64,000 nt of DNA from positions 744,001 to 808,000 of the forward strand of contig NZ_JBKOFW010000001.1 in NCBI RefSeq assembly GCF_046764005.1, written 5' to 3'. The notes under the pieces were generated by a model. That model worked only from the letters and a program-made list of their open reading frames with translations. It did not search any database and was not told the origin of the DNA. Made by a program: the position numbers and the translations under genes. Of this stretch, positions 17,485-25,091 are shown piece after piece (the first letter of the stretch is position 1; every line of letters starts with the position of its first letter). This DNA comes from Oryzobacter faecalis. GTDB lineage: Bacteria > Actinomycetota > Actinomycetes > Actinomycetales > Dermatophilaceae.

Positions 17485-17880
17485 GTGGCGGACGAGGCCG
17501 AGCAGCTGTCGAGGGTCTTCGCGGCCCTCGCCGACCCGACCCGGCGCGACATCGTCGCCCGGCTCTCGGTCGGGGACGCGACGGTCAACGCCATCGCCGA
17601 GCCGTACGACGTCTCGCTCCAGGCCGTCTCGAAGCACCTCAAGGTCCTCGAGGAGGCGGGGCTGGTGAGCCGCAGCCGGGATGCGCAGCGCCGGCCGGTC
17701 CACCTCGAGGCGGAGGTGTTCTCCCTCATGACGAAGTGGATCGAGCGCTACCAGCGCCGGGCCGAGGAGCGGTTCGAGCGGCTCGACGCCGTGCTCGCCG
17801 CGATGGACGAGGACGGCAACGCGCTCCCCGAGCAGGGTGGGCAGGGCGAACGGGACGACAGGGAAGGACAGGCATCATGA
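17485..17880 (+). CDS. ArsR/SmtB-family transcriptional regulator
   Basis: 131 residues. A winged helix begins LSRVFAALADPTRRDIVARL and the recognition helix lies in PYDVSLQAVSKHLKVLEEAGL, followed by the wing VSRSRDAQRRPVHLEAEVF. No metal-binding CxC or DxH motif is evident. This matches the non-metal ArsR group that commonly precedes SRPBCC genes. It is co-transcribed with the SRPBCC gene (ATGA overlap) and sits behind a consensus promoter with a palindromic operator. The GTG start has AGGAGG upstream. It is expected to repress its own operon, with an unknown signal. Confidence 0.9.
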   Translation: MADEAEQLSRVFAALADPTRRDIVARLSVGDATVNAIAEPYDVSLQAVSKHLKVLEEAGLVSRSRDAQRRPVHLEAEVFSLMTKWIERYQRRAEERFERLDAVLAAMDEDGNALPEQGGQGERDDREGQAS

Positions 17881-18359
17881 CGACGACGTACGCGCAGGCG
17901 CGGATCGAGGCCGACGAGAAGGTCCCGATGATCCACATCCACCGCGACTTCCGGGCCACGCCGGCGCAGCTGTTCCGCGCGCACACCGACCCGGAGGTCT
18001 TCGCCCGCTGGGTCGGTCCGGCCGACGTCGGCGCCGTCATCGACTACTGGGACGCCCGCGACGGCGGCTCGTGGCGGTACACGACCGCCGGCCGCGTCGG
18101 CACCGCCTTCCGCGGCTGCTTCCACACCGTCACCGAGGAGCGCATCGTCCAGACCTTCACGTGGGAGGGCATGCCCGAGGGCGTGGCGCTGGAGACCGTG
18201 ACCTTCGAGGACCTCGGCGACGGCCGCACCCGCCTCCACGCCACGAGCCTGTGCGACTCGTTCGAGGCCCGTGACGGCTGGCTCGCCAGCGGCATGGAGA
18301 CGGGCGTCGACGACGGCTACGCGGCCATCGACCGCATGCTCGAGGCGGGGGAGCTGTGA
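17877..18359 (+). CDS. SRPBCC (AHSA1/START-like) domain protein
   Basis: 160 residues. AHSA1-type features: IHIHRDFRATPAQLFRAHTDPEVFARWVGP at the N-terminus in pieces, DGGSWRYTTAG, FHTVTEERIVQTFTWEGMPEG and LHATSLCDSFEARDGWLASGMETG. These fold into a hydrophobic cavity that binds lipophilic ligands or, in some cases, Hsp90. The gene overlaps both its neighbours by four bases, so ArsR, SRPBCC and TIGR03086 form one translationally coupled unit. Ligand unknown. Confidence 0.88.
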   Translation: MTTTYAQARIEADEKVPMIHIHRDFRATPAQLFRAHTDPEVFARWVGPADVGAVIDYWDARDGGSWRYTTAGRVGTAFRGCFHTVTEERIVQTFTWEGMPEGVALETVTFEDLGDGRTRLHATSLCDSFEARDGWLASGMETGVDDGYAAIDRMLEAGEL

Positions 18360-18934
18360 GCGTGCTGCCCGCCGAGCCGGCGGAACGGCACCGCGCCGTC
18401 GCCGGACACTTCTCCGAGGTCGTCCGCGGCACCAGCGACTGGGACGCGCCCAGCCCGGTCCGGGAGTGGGTCGCCCGCGACGTCGTACGCCACCTCGTCG
18501 AGTGGCTCCCCGGGTTCCTCGCGTCGGGGAGCGATGTGCGGCTGCCGGCCGGGCCCTCGCCCGACGAGGACCCGGTCGCGGCGTGGCAGCACCACGCCGA
18601 CGCGGTGCAGGCCGTCCTCGACGACCCGGGCACGGCCGGGCAGTCCTTCATGAACAGGCACACGGGTGAGCACCCGCTCGACCGTGCGATCGACCGGTTC
18701 TACACGTCCGACGTCTTCATGCACACGTGGGACCTCGCCCGCGCGTCCGGCCAGGAGCCCGGGCTCGACCCGCAGACGTGCACCGAGATGCTCGCGGGCA
18801 TGCAGCCGCTCGACGACGTGCTGCGTGCCTCGGGCCAGTACGGCCCGAAGGTCGAGGTCCCCGAGGACCTGCCGGCGCAGGACCGGCTCATGGCCTTCGT
18901 CGGCCGCGACCCCGCCTGGCGACCCCGAGGGTGA
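18356..18934 (+). CDS. TIGR03086 / mycothiol-dependent DinB-like family protein
   Basis: 192 residues. The order DWDAPSPVREWVARDVVRHLVEWLPGFL, then HTGEHPLDRAIDRFYTSDVFMHTWDLARASG, is that of the TIGR03086 family, related to mycothiol-dependent maleylpyruvate isomerase N-terminal domains. The histidines in DVVRHLVEW and FMHTWDLAR are the likely metal ligands. The last gene of the ArsR operon, it starts at a GTG that overlaps the SRPBCC stop. The combination suggests a small-molecule (possibly mycothiol-conjugate) response, which is inference only. Confidence 0.82.
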   Translation: MSVLPAEPAERHRAVAGHFSEVVRGTSDWDAPSPVREWVARDVVRHLVEWLPGFLASGSDVRLPAGPSPDEDPVAAWQHHADAVQAVLDDPGTAGQSFMNRHTGEHPLDRAIDRFYTSDVFMHTWDLARASGQEPGLDPQTCTEMLAGMQPLDDVLRASGQYGPKVEVPEDLPAQDRLMAFVGRDPAWRPRG

Positions 18935-18938
18935 CCGG

Positions 18939-19373
18939 TCAGGACCCGTCGGCGGGCCGCAGCGTCATGCTGATCGAGTTGATGCAGTAGCGCTGGTCGG
19001 TGGGGGTGTCGTAGCCCTCGCCCTCGAAGACGTGCCCGAGGTGGCTGCCGCACGTGGCGCAGCGGACCTCGACGCGCGGCCGTCCGGGGAGCGAGCGGTC
19101 CTCGAGGAACTCGACCGAGTCGCCCGCGAGCGGGGAGTAGAAGGAGGGCCAGCCGCAGTGGCTGTCGAACTTCGTCTCCGAGGAGAACAGCTCGGCGCCG
19201 CAGGCCCGGCACGCGTAGACGCCGACGGTCTTGCTGTCGGTGTACTCCCCGGTGAAGGGGCGCTCGGTGCCGGCCTGCCGGAGCACCTGGTACTCGTCGG
19301 GGGAGAGCTGCGTCCGCCACTCGTCCTCGCTGCGGTCGACGGCGTACTCACGGTTGCTGGGCTTCATCGTCAT
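18939..19373 (-). CDS. msrB: peptide-methionine (R)-S-oxide reductase
   Basis: 144 residues. The MsrB signatures are complete: YACRACGAELFSSETKFDS and VEVRCATCGSHLGHVFEG give the two CxxC zinc pairs, CGWPSFYSPL forms the substrate pocket, and RYCINSISMTL carries the catalytic Cys (TGC codon, not selenocysteine). It reduces the R epimer of methionine sulfoxide in proteins using thioredoxin. The start at 19373 (MTMKPSNREYAV) fits family length. An in-frame ATG at 19367 would drop only two residues. It is convergent with the TIGR03086 gene. Confidence 0.96.
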   Translation of the reverse strand: MTMKPSNREYAVDRSEDEWRTQLSPDEYQVLRQAGTERPFTGEYTDSKTVGVYACRACGAELFSSETKFDSHCGWPSFYSPLAGDSVEFLEDRSLPGRPRVEVRCATCGSHLGHVFEGEGYDTPTDQRYCINSISMTLRPADGS

Positions 19374-19451
19374 GGTGGTCCCAACAGTACGGGCGCCCTC
19401 TTGGTTCCCGGAGGCCGCGCCGGTTCGCGGCGCCGCGTCGGCCCTGCTCAG

Positions 19452-19463
19452 TAGGCTCGCGGC
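19452..19463 (+). promoter_or_regulatory. leaderless-type promoter -10 (TAGGCT)
   Basis: TAGGCT at 19452-19457, six bases, then the ATG at 19464 of the polymerase-ligase gene. Confidence 0.55.
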
Positions 19464-21632
19464 ATGGCGGACGCCCAGGTGATGGAGGTCGAGGGTCCCG
19501 AGGGGCCGCGCGAGGTGCGGCTCAGCAGCCCCGATCGGCTCATGTGGCCCGACGCCGGGGTCACCAAGGGCGACCTCGCGGCCTACGTCGTCGCCGTCGG
19601 CGACCCGCTCGTCCACCACATCGGCGACCGGCCGGTCACCCTGCAGCGCTTCCCCGACGGCATCGAGGGCGAGGAGTTCTACCAGAAGAACCCGCCGAAG
19701 GGCGTGCCCGAGTGGATCCGCACCACCACCTGCCGCTACCCGAGCGGGCGCCGCCACGCCCAGCTGGTGTTCGACGAGGTCGCGGCCGCGGTCTGGGCCG
19801 TCCAGATGAACACCGTGACCTTCCACCCGTGGCCCGTGCGCACCGCCGACAACGACAACCCCGACGAGCTGCGCATCGACCTCGACCCGCAGCCGGCACG
19901 CACCTTCTCCGACGCGGTCGAGGCCGCGCACGCCCTGCGCGAGCTGATGGCCGGCATCGGCCTCACCGCCTGGGCGAAGACGAGCGGCAACCGCGGCGTC
20001 CACGTCTACTCGCGGGTCCGGCCCACCCACGAGTTCCTCGACGTGCGGCACGGTGTCATCGGCATCGCCCGCGAGCTCGAGCGCCGCCTCCCCGACCTCG
20101 TCACGACGTCGTGGTGGAAGGAGGAGCGCGGCGAGCGGGTGTTCGTCGACTTCAACCAGGCGTGCCGCGACCGCACCATCGCCTCCGCCTACAGCCCGCG
20201 CCCGCTGCCGGGTGCACCGGTGTCGATGCCGGTCACCTGGACCGAGCTCTCGACCGTCAGTCCCGGCGACTTCACCGTCCTCACCGTGCCCGACGTCCTC
20301 GAGGACCGCGGCGACGCGTGGGCCGACATCGACGAGTCGGTCGGCGACGTCGCCGCGGCCATCGCGCTGTGGGACCGCGACGTCGAGGAGCGGGGGCTCG
20401 GCGAGCTCAACTTCCCGCCCGACTACCCGAAGATGCCCGGCGAGCCGCCGCGCGTGCAGCCGAGCAAGCGCCGCACCGACAAGGCCGACGACGAGTACAT
20501 GGCGCCCAAGGCCGAGCGCGACGCCGAGCTGCGCGATCAGTGGGGGATGCCCCTCGTCCCACCGATCCCGCCGATGCTCGCCAAGCCCGTCAAGGGGCTC
20601 GACGCCGCGGCGCTCACGGGGGCCGAGGTGATGTTCGAGCCGAAGTGGGACGGCTTCCGGTCGATCATCTTCCGGTCCGGCGACCGGGTCGAGATCGGCA
20701 GCCGCAACGAGAAGCCGATGACGCGCTACTTCCCCGAGGTCGTCGAGGCGGCGCTCGCGAACCTGCCCGAGAAGTGCGTCGTCGACGGCGAGATCATCGT
20801 CGTCCGCCCGGGTGAGGACCGCCTCGACTTCGACCTGCTCAGCCAGCGGATCCACCCCGCGGCCAGCCGCGTGAAGAAGCTCTCGGTCGAGACGCCGGCG
20901 CGGTTCGTCGCCTTCGACCTGCTCGCGCTCGGGGAGGACGACCTCACCGGGCGCCCGTTCGCCGAGCGCCGCGCCCTCCTCGAGAAGGCCCTGGCGAAGG
21001 CCGGGGCGCCGATCCACCTCACCCCGGCGACGGCCGACCGCGAGGTCGCCGAGCGGTGGTTCACCGAGTTCGAGGGAGCGGGGCTCGACGGCCTCGTCGC
21101 CAAGCCGCTGGACGGGCCGTACGAGCCCGACAAGCGCACCATGCTCAAGATCAAGCACGAGCGCACCGCCGACTGCGTCGTCGCGGGGTACCGCACGCAC
21201 AAGTCCGGGCCCGACGCCGTCGGCTCCCTGCTGCTCGGCATCCACGACCCCGAGGGCACCCTCGTGTCGGTCGGCGTCATCGGGGCGTTCCCGATGGCGC
21301 GGCGCCACGAGCTCTTCGAGGAGCTGCAGCCGCTGGTCACCGATTTCGACGACCACCCGTGGGCGTGGGCGAAGCAGGAGGAGGGCAACCGCACCCCGCA
21401 GAACGCCGCCGGCAGCCGGTGGGCCGCCGGCAAGGACCTCTCGTTCACGCCGCTGCGCCCCGAGCGGGTGGTCGAGGTGCGCTACGACCACATGGAGGGC
21501 GTGCGGTTCCGGCACACGGCGCAGTTCGTGCGGTGGCGCCCCGACAAGGACCCCGAGGACTGCACCTTCGACCAGCTCGACGAGCCGGTGTCGTACGACC
21601 TGTCCGCCGTCCTGTCCGGGGGCGGTGCGTGA
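19464..21632 (+). CDS. ligD: LigD-like fusion: polymerase/primase domain plus ATP-dependent DNA ligase, no nuclease domain
   Basis: 722 residues. Residues about 15-300 are the LigD polymerase (primase-like) domain: RFPDGIEGEEFYQKNPPKG, the metal site ELRIDLDPQPARTF (D139 and D141) and KTSGNRGVHVYSRVRP. Residues about 370-720 are an ATP-dependent ligase: PPMLAKPVKGL, the adenylation motif FEPKWDGFR with Lys394, DGEIIVVRPG, DGLVAKPLDGPYEP, and a C-terminal OB fold ending EVRYDHMEGVRFRHTAQFVRW. LigD fills and seals ends in non-homologous end joining. The phosphoesterase/nuclease domain of classical LigD is absent, and no Ku gene is in the window. The ligase half resembles stand-alone LigC enzymes. 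Confidence 0.9.
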   Translation: MADAQVMEVEGPEGPREVRLSSPDRLMWPDAGVTKGDLAAYVVAVGDPLVHHIGDRPVTLQRFPDGIEGEEFYQKNPPKGVPEWIRTTTCRYPSGRRHAQLVFDEVAAAVWAVQMNTVTFHPWPVRTADNDNPDELRIDLDPQPARTFSDAVEAAHALRELMAGIGLTAWAKTSGNRGVHVYSRVRPTHEFLDVRHGVIGIARELERRLPDLVTTSWWKEERGERVFVDFNQACRDRTIASAYSPRPLPGAPVSMPVTWTELSTVSPGDFTVLTVPDVLEDRGDAWADIDESVGDVAAAIALWDRDVEERGLGELNFPPDYPKMPGEPPRVQPSKRRTDKADDEYMAPKAERDAELRDQWGMPLVPPIPPMLAKPVKGLDAAALTGAEVMFEPKWDGFRSIIFRSGDRVEIGSRNEKPMTRYFPEVVEAALANLPEKCVVDGEIIVVRPGEDRLDFDLLSQRIHPAASRVKKLSVETPARFVAFDLLALGEDDLTGRPFAERRALLEKALAKAGAPIHLTPATADREVAERWFTEFEGAGLDGLVAKPLDGPYEPDKRTMLKIKHERTADCVVAGYRTHKSGPDAVGSLLLGIHDPEGTLVSVGVIGAFPMARRHELFEELQPLVTDFDDHPWAWAKQEEGNRTPQNAAGSRWAAGKDLSFTPLRPERVVEVRYDHMEGVRFRHTAQFVRWRPDKDPEDCTFDQLDEPVSYDLSAVLSGGGA

Positions 21633-22810
21633 GCCCCGAGGCGCCCTCGTCCTCCCGGACCCGGCGGGCCGTCACCGCCGGGGCGGCCGTGAGCGCGACG
21701 ACCGCCGTCGCCAGTGGCGCCGGTTCCCTGGCGGCCGCCGCCTACTTCGCGCGCCGCGTCCTCACCCCCGACCGACAGCGCCCGGACGACGTCGTCGTGC
21801 GGGCGGCGGGGTCGCGGACGGTCACCCTCGGCGTGACGCCGGAGACCGTGGTCCCCGGCCGGTACGGGCTGTGGATCGAGGACGGCTGGGGCCACGTCCG
21901 CGTCGGCGACGTCGTCGGCATCGACACCGTCCGTGGCACGGTCGAGCGCGAGCTCATCGCCGTCGACCGCGGCTACCTCGCGCCCGGCACGGCCCGGTGG
22001 AACGCCTACTTCCACGGCAGCCCACCCGACGTCAGCCTCGGCGTCCCGACCGAGCACATCACCTACGACGGCGAGCTCGGGTCGATGCCCGCGTGGCTCG
22101 TGCCACCACCGGATGGGCCGGGTGGGCGGTGGGCCGTCCTCGTCCACGGTCGCGGCGCCCGCCGCGAGGAGACGGTCCGGATGATGCCGCCGCTCCTCGC
22201 CCAGGGGTGGACCTGCCTCGTGCCGACCTACCGCAACGACGAGGGGGTCCCCCAGGGCGCCGACGGGCGCTACGCCCTCGGCCTGTCCGAGTGGCGTGAC
22301 GTCGAGGCCGCCGTCCTCGAGGCCGTGGCGCGCGGCGCCACCGAGGTGCTGCTCGCCGGCTGGTCGATGGGTGGGGCGATCGTGCTGCAGTTCCTCGACC
22401 GCTCCTCGCTCTCGCGGCTCGTCTCCCGCGTCGTTCTCGACGGGCCGGTCATCGACTGGGGCGACGTCCTCGCCCACCACGCCCGCCAGCACCGGCTGCC
22501 CCGGCACGTCGGCTCGCTCGCCCGGGTGATGATGCGACAGCGGTGGGGGCACCGGCTCGTCGGCGTCCACGAGGGCGTCGACCTCGCGCAGACCGACTGG
22601 GTGCGGCGGGCCGACGAGCTGAACCACCCGGTGCTGCTCATCCACTCGGCCGACGACGAGTTCGTCCCAGCGGGCCCGTCGCGCGCCCTGGCCGCCGCCC
22701 GCCCCGACCTCGTCCGGTTCGAGGAGTGGCACGTCGCGCGGCACTGCAAGGAGTGGAACACCGAGCCCGACCGCTGGGAGCAGCTCGTCCACGACTTCAC
22801 GGCCGGCTGA
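21629..22810 (+). CDS. alpha/beta hydrolase, probably membrane-anchored
   Basis: 393 residues. An N-terminal Ala/Gly-rich hydrophobic stretch (SATTAVASGAGSLAAAAYFA) looks like a membrane anchor or uncleaved signal. A beta-rich linker follows. The hydrolase core contains WAVLVHGRG (oxyanion strand), VLLAGWSMGGAIVLQF (nucleophile Ser in GWSMGG), LLIHSADDEFVP (acid Asp) and EWHVARHCKEW (His). It resembles the peptidase S9/BAAT-like hydrolases of actinobacteria. The GTG start overlaps the ligase stop (GTGA), so the two genes are coupled, although no functional link is obvious. Confidence 0.85.
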   Translation: MSPEAPSSSRTRRAVTAGAAVSATTAVASGAGSLAAAAYFARRVLTPDRQRPDDVVVRAAGSRTVTLGVTPETVVPGRYGLWIEDGWGHVRVGDVVGIDTVRGTVERELIAVDRGYLAPGTARWNAYFHGSPPDVSLGVPTEHITYDGELGSMPAWLVPPPDGPGGRWAVLVHGRGARREETVRMMPPLLAQGWTCLVPTYRNDEGVPQGADGRYALGLSEWRDVEAAVLEAVARGATEVLLAGWSMGGAIVLQFLDRSSLSRLVSRVVLDGPVIDWGDVLAHHARQHRLPRHVGSLARVMMRQRWGHRLVGVHEGVDLAQTDWVRRADELNHPVLLIHSADDEFVPAGPSRALAAARPDLVRFEEWHVARHCKEWNTEPDRWEQLVHDFTAG

Positions 22811-22852
22811 GGGCCGCCGACGGCTGGGCCCACCGGCGCGAACCGGGGCGGG

Positions 22853-23215
22853 TCAGGGGGCGAGGACGAGGGCCGCGGACTGGGTCTCCTCCTCGGGGCG
22901 CACGGAGTCGGCGTGGTGGTCGACGACGCTCCACCGGGTGCGGACCCCGTCGGGCCCGACGAGCTCGTGGCGGCGCAGCCCCTCGATGACGCGGGCCCGC
23001 ACCTCGTCCTCGTCCGCGCGCTCGCAGGCGAAGAGGACCCGGACGACGACGTCGTCCCCGTCGGACCGCACCGCCGTGTGGTGCGGCGCGACCGGGCACG
23101 GGCCGGGGTGGTCCCACGAGCCGCACAGCTCGAGGGTGACCGCCCCGCCGGGCGCACGGTCGTCGCCGCCCTCGTCGAGGGCGACTCTCGCCTCGTGGAC
23201 GAACGTCGTCCGCAC
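22853..23215 (-). CDS. conserved hypothetical protein
   Basis: 120 residues, soluble and acidic. It holds an alternating strand pattern (GGAVTLELCGSWDHPGPCPV, then DGDDVVVRVLFACERADEDEVRARV) and ends in TRWSVVDHHADSVRPEEETQSAAL. Two cysteines (LCGSW, GPCPV) are close but not a CxxC. The GTG start at 23215 is backed by GATACT six bases upstream. It is transcribed in the same direction as nothing else within 20 bases and precedes the hydrolase convergently. I do not recognise a family. Confidence 0.65.
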   Translation of the reverse strand: MRTTFVHEARVALDEGGDDRAPGGAVTLELCGSWDHPGPCPVAPHHTAVRSDGDDVVVRVLFACERADEDEVRARVIEGLRRHELVGPDGVRTRWSVVDHHADSVRPEEETQSAALVLAP

Positions 23216-23238
23216 GGCCCGAGTATCGCGCGCCGCGG

Positions 23239-23985
23239 TCAGGAGCGGGAGACCCGCCAGAGCCCCAGGAGGGTGCCGGCCTCCTCGACGAGCAGCCGGG
23301 GCCACACCGCGAGACCCGCGGGGCCCCCGAGACGTGGTGCCGCCGTGATGCCCGGCCCGTCGCCGCCCACCAGGGTCGGCGCCAGCGTCAGGGCGAGCTC
23401 GTCGACGACCCCGGCGGAGAGGGCGGCCGAGAACAACGACGGACCGCCCTCGCAGAGGACGTGCCGCAGCCCGCGCGCCGCGAGGGAGTCGAGCGCGGCG
23501 CCGAGGTCGACCTCCTCGTCACCGGCCACCACGACGGCCTCGGAGCCCAGGGCCGACCGGGCCCGGCCGAGCCGGCGCGCGCCCGCGGCCGAGCAGGTGA
23601 GGAACAGGCCGGCACCGCGACCCTCCACCGGCGTCCGCAGCCCCTCGGGCACCCGACCCGACGCGCTGACGACGACGAGGGCCGGTGGCTCCGGCCGGCG
23701 CCTCGACGGCTCGACGCGCTCGTAGCCCTCCGCGCGCACCGTCCCCGCCCCGACGAGGACGGCGTCGCACAGGTCGCGCTGGAGGGCGAAGACCCGGTTG
23801 TCGGCCGGGGTGTTGATGGACCCGCTGCGTCCGTCGGCCCCCACGGCCGACCCGTCCAAGGAGGTGACGAAGTTCGCGCGCACCCACCGGCGACCGCGGG
23901 GGAAGGCGTAGAGGTCGGCGAGCTCGCTCGCCGTGACGCGGGCTCCGGGCGCCGCCGGACGCCGGTGGTCGAGGAGGACGCGCAC
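23239..23985 (-). CDS. RibD C-terminal / pyrimidine reductase family protein
   Basis: 248 residues. The RibD-C (dihydrofolate-reductase-like) fold is indicated by RRWVRANFVTSLDGSAVGADGRSG in parts, INTPADNRVFALQRDLCDAVLVGAGTVRAEGY, and late GLRHVLCEGGPSLFSAALSAGVVDEL. In riboflavin synthesis RibD reduces the ribosyl side chain of the pyrimidine with NADPH. This protein lacks the deaminase half and is not beside other rib genes. It may be a paralogue acting on another substrate, such as a mycobacterial-type F420 or flavin-related reductase. The GTG at 23985 has GAGGAT six bases upstream. Confidence 0.85.
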   Translation of the reverse strand: MRVLLDHRRPAAPGARVTASELADLYAFPRGRRWVRANFVTSLDGSAVGADGRSGSINTPADNRVFALQRDLCDAVLVGAGTVRAEGYERVEPSRRRPEPPALVVVSASGRVPEGLRTPVEGRGAGLFLTCSAAGARRLGRARSALGSEAVVVAGDEEVDLGAALDSLAARGLRHVLCEGGPSLFSAALSAGVVDELALTLAPTLVGGDGPGITAAPRLGGPAGLAVWPRLLVEEAGTLLGLWRVSRS

Positions 23986-24050
23986 GGCCCGATCCTCGCA
24001 GGTCGGGCACCCGGCCGGTCGTGGCACCGCCACGCGCCCCCGTCCTCTGA

Positions 24051-24062
24051 CAGGATGCGGCG
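24051..24062 (+). promoter_or_regulatory. leaderless-type promoter -10 (CAGGAT)
   Basis: CAGGAT at 24051-24056, six bases, then ATG at 24063. The first base deviates from TANNNT. The same TGACANGAT context occurs before the second PPK2 gene at 60000. Confidence 0.4.
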
Positions 24063-25091
24063 ATGGGCAAGGGCGGGAAGAAGAAGCAGAAGAAGGGCAA
24101 GGGCGGCGACGTCCCATCGAGCGAGGTCGCCGAGAAGGGCGCGCCCGCGGCGGGCGAGGCCACCCCCGACGAGGCGCTCACCGGCAAGGCGGCGGCCAAG
24201 GCCGAGAAGAAGCGGAAGAAGGCCGCGAAGGCTCGCGCCGAGAAGGAGGTCGAGCCGGTCACCTGGAGCGAGGTGCTGCGGGTCGGCCCCGGCTTCTCCC
24301 TGGTGGCGCTCGACCCGGCCTCGACGCCCGGCTTCACCGGCGCGAAGGAGGACGGCGAGGCCGTCATGGGCGACCTGCAGCAGCGGCTGTCCGACCTGCA
24401 GGAGCGGCTCTACGCGGAGTCGCGCGGGGGTGGCGCGCGCTCGGTCCTCCTCGTCATCCAGGGCATGGACACCTCCGGCAAGGGCGGCATCATGCGCCAC
24501 GTCGTCGGGGCGGTCGACCCGCAGGGCGTCGACATCACCTCGTTCAAGGCGCCCAGCGCCGAGGAGAAGCGGCACCCGTTCCTCTGGCGTGTCCGCAGGG
24601 CCCTGCCCACGCCCGGCGACATCGGCGTCTTCGACCGCAGCCACTACGAGGACGTGCTCATCGTCCGCGTCCACGACCTCGTCCCGAAGGCGACGTGGTC
24701 GCGCCGCTACGCACAGATCAACGCCTTCGAGCAGGGGGTCGTCGACGACGGCACGACGATCGTCAAGGTCATGCTGCACATCAGCAGCGAGGAGCAGAAG
24801 GCCCGCCTGACCGAGCGCCTCGAGCGCGAGGACAAGCACTGGAAGTACAACCCCGGCGACCTCGACGAGCGCTCGCACTGGGCCGACTACATGCAGGCCT
24901 ACCAGGCCGCCCTCGAGAAGTGCTCGACCGACGCCGCTCCCTGGTTCGTCGTCCCGGCGGACCGCAAGTGGTACGCCCGCCTCGCCGTGACCAACCTCCT
25001 CCTCGAGCACCTCGAGGCGATGGACCCGCAGTGGCCCGCCGCCGACTTCGACGTCGAGAGGGAGAAGGAGCGCCTCGCCCTCAGTCCCTGA
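24063..25091 (+). CDS. ppk2: polyphosphate kinase 2 family protein with Lys-rich N-terminal tail
   Basis: 342 residues. Residues 1-65 are an unusual tail very rich in Lys, Ala and Gly (MGKGGKKKQKKGKGGD, then AEKKRKKAAKARAEKE). The PPK2 core follows: Walker A VIQGMDTSGKGGIMRHV, Walker B DIGVFDRSHYEDVL, and lid EDKHWKYNPGDLDERSHW. PPK2 enzymes phosphorylate nucleotides from polyphosphate or the reverse. The KxNPxDLDERxHW lid resembles the PPK2 group that acts on AMP and ADP. The basic tail could bind polyphosphate or nucleic acid. A second PPK2 lies at 60000-60818. Confidence 0.92.
   Translation: MGKGGKKKQKKGKGGDVPSSEVAEKGAPAAGEATPDEALTGKAAAKAEKKRKKAAKARAEKEVEPVTWSEVLRVGPGFSLVALDPASTPGFTGAKEDGEAVMGDLQQRLSDLQERLYAESRGGGARSVLLVIQGMDTSGKGGIMRHVVGAVDPQGVDITSFKAPSAEEKRHPFLWRVRRALPTPGDIGVFDRSHYEDVLIVRVHDLVPKATWSRRYAQINAFEQGVVDDGTTIVKVMLHISSEEQKARLTERLEREDKHWKYNPGDLDERSHWADYMQAYQAALEKCSTDAAPWFVVPADRKWYARLAVTNLLLEHLEAMDPQWPAADFDVEREKERLALSP

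Noticed and set aside
18939..19373. Possible selenoprotein MsrB
   Set aside because: The catalytic codon is TGC (Cys), and the zinc pairs are complete, so it is an ordinary MsrB.
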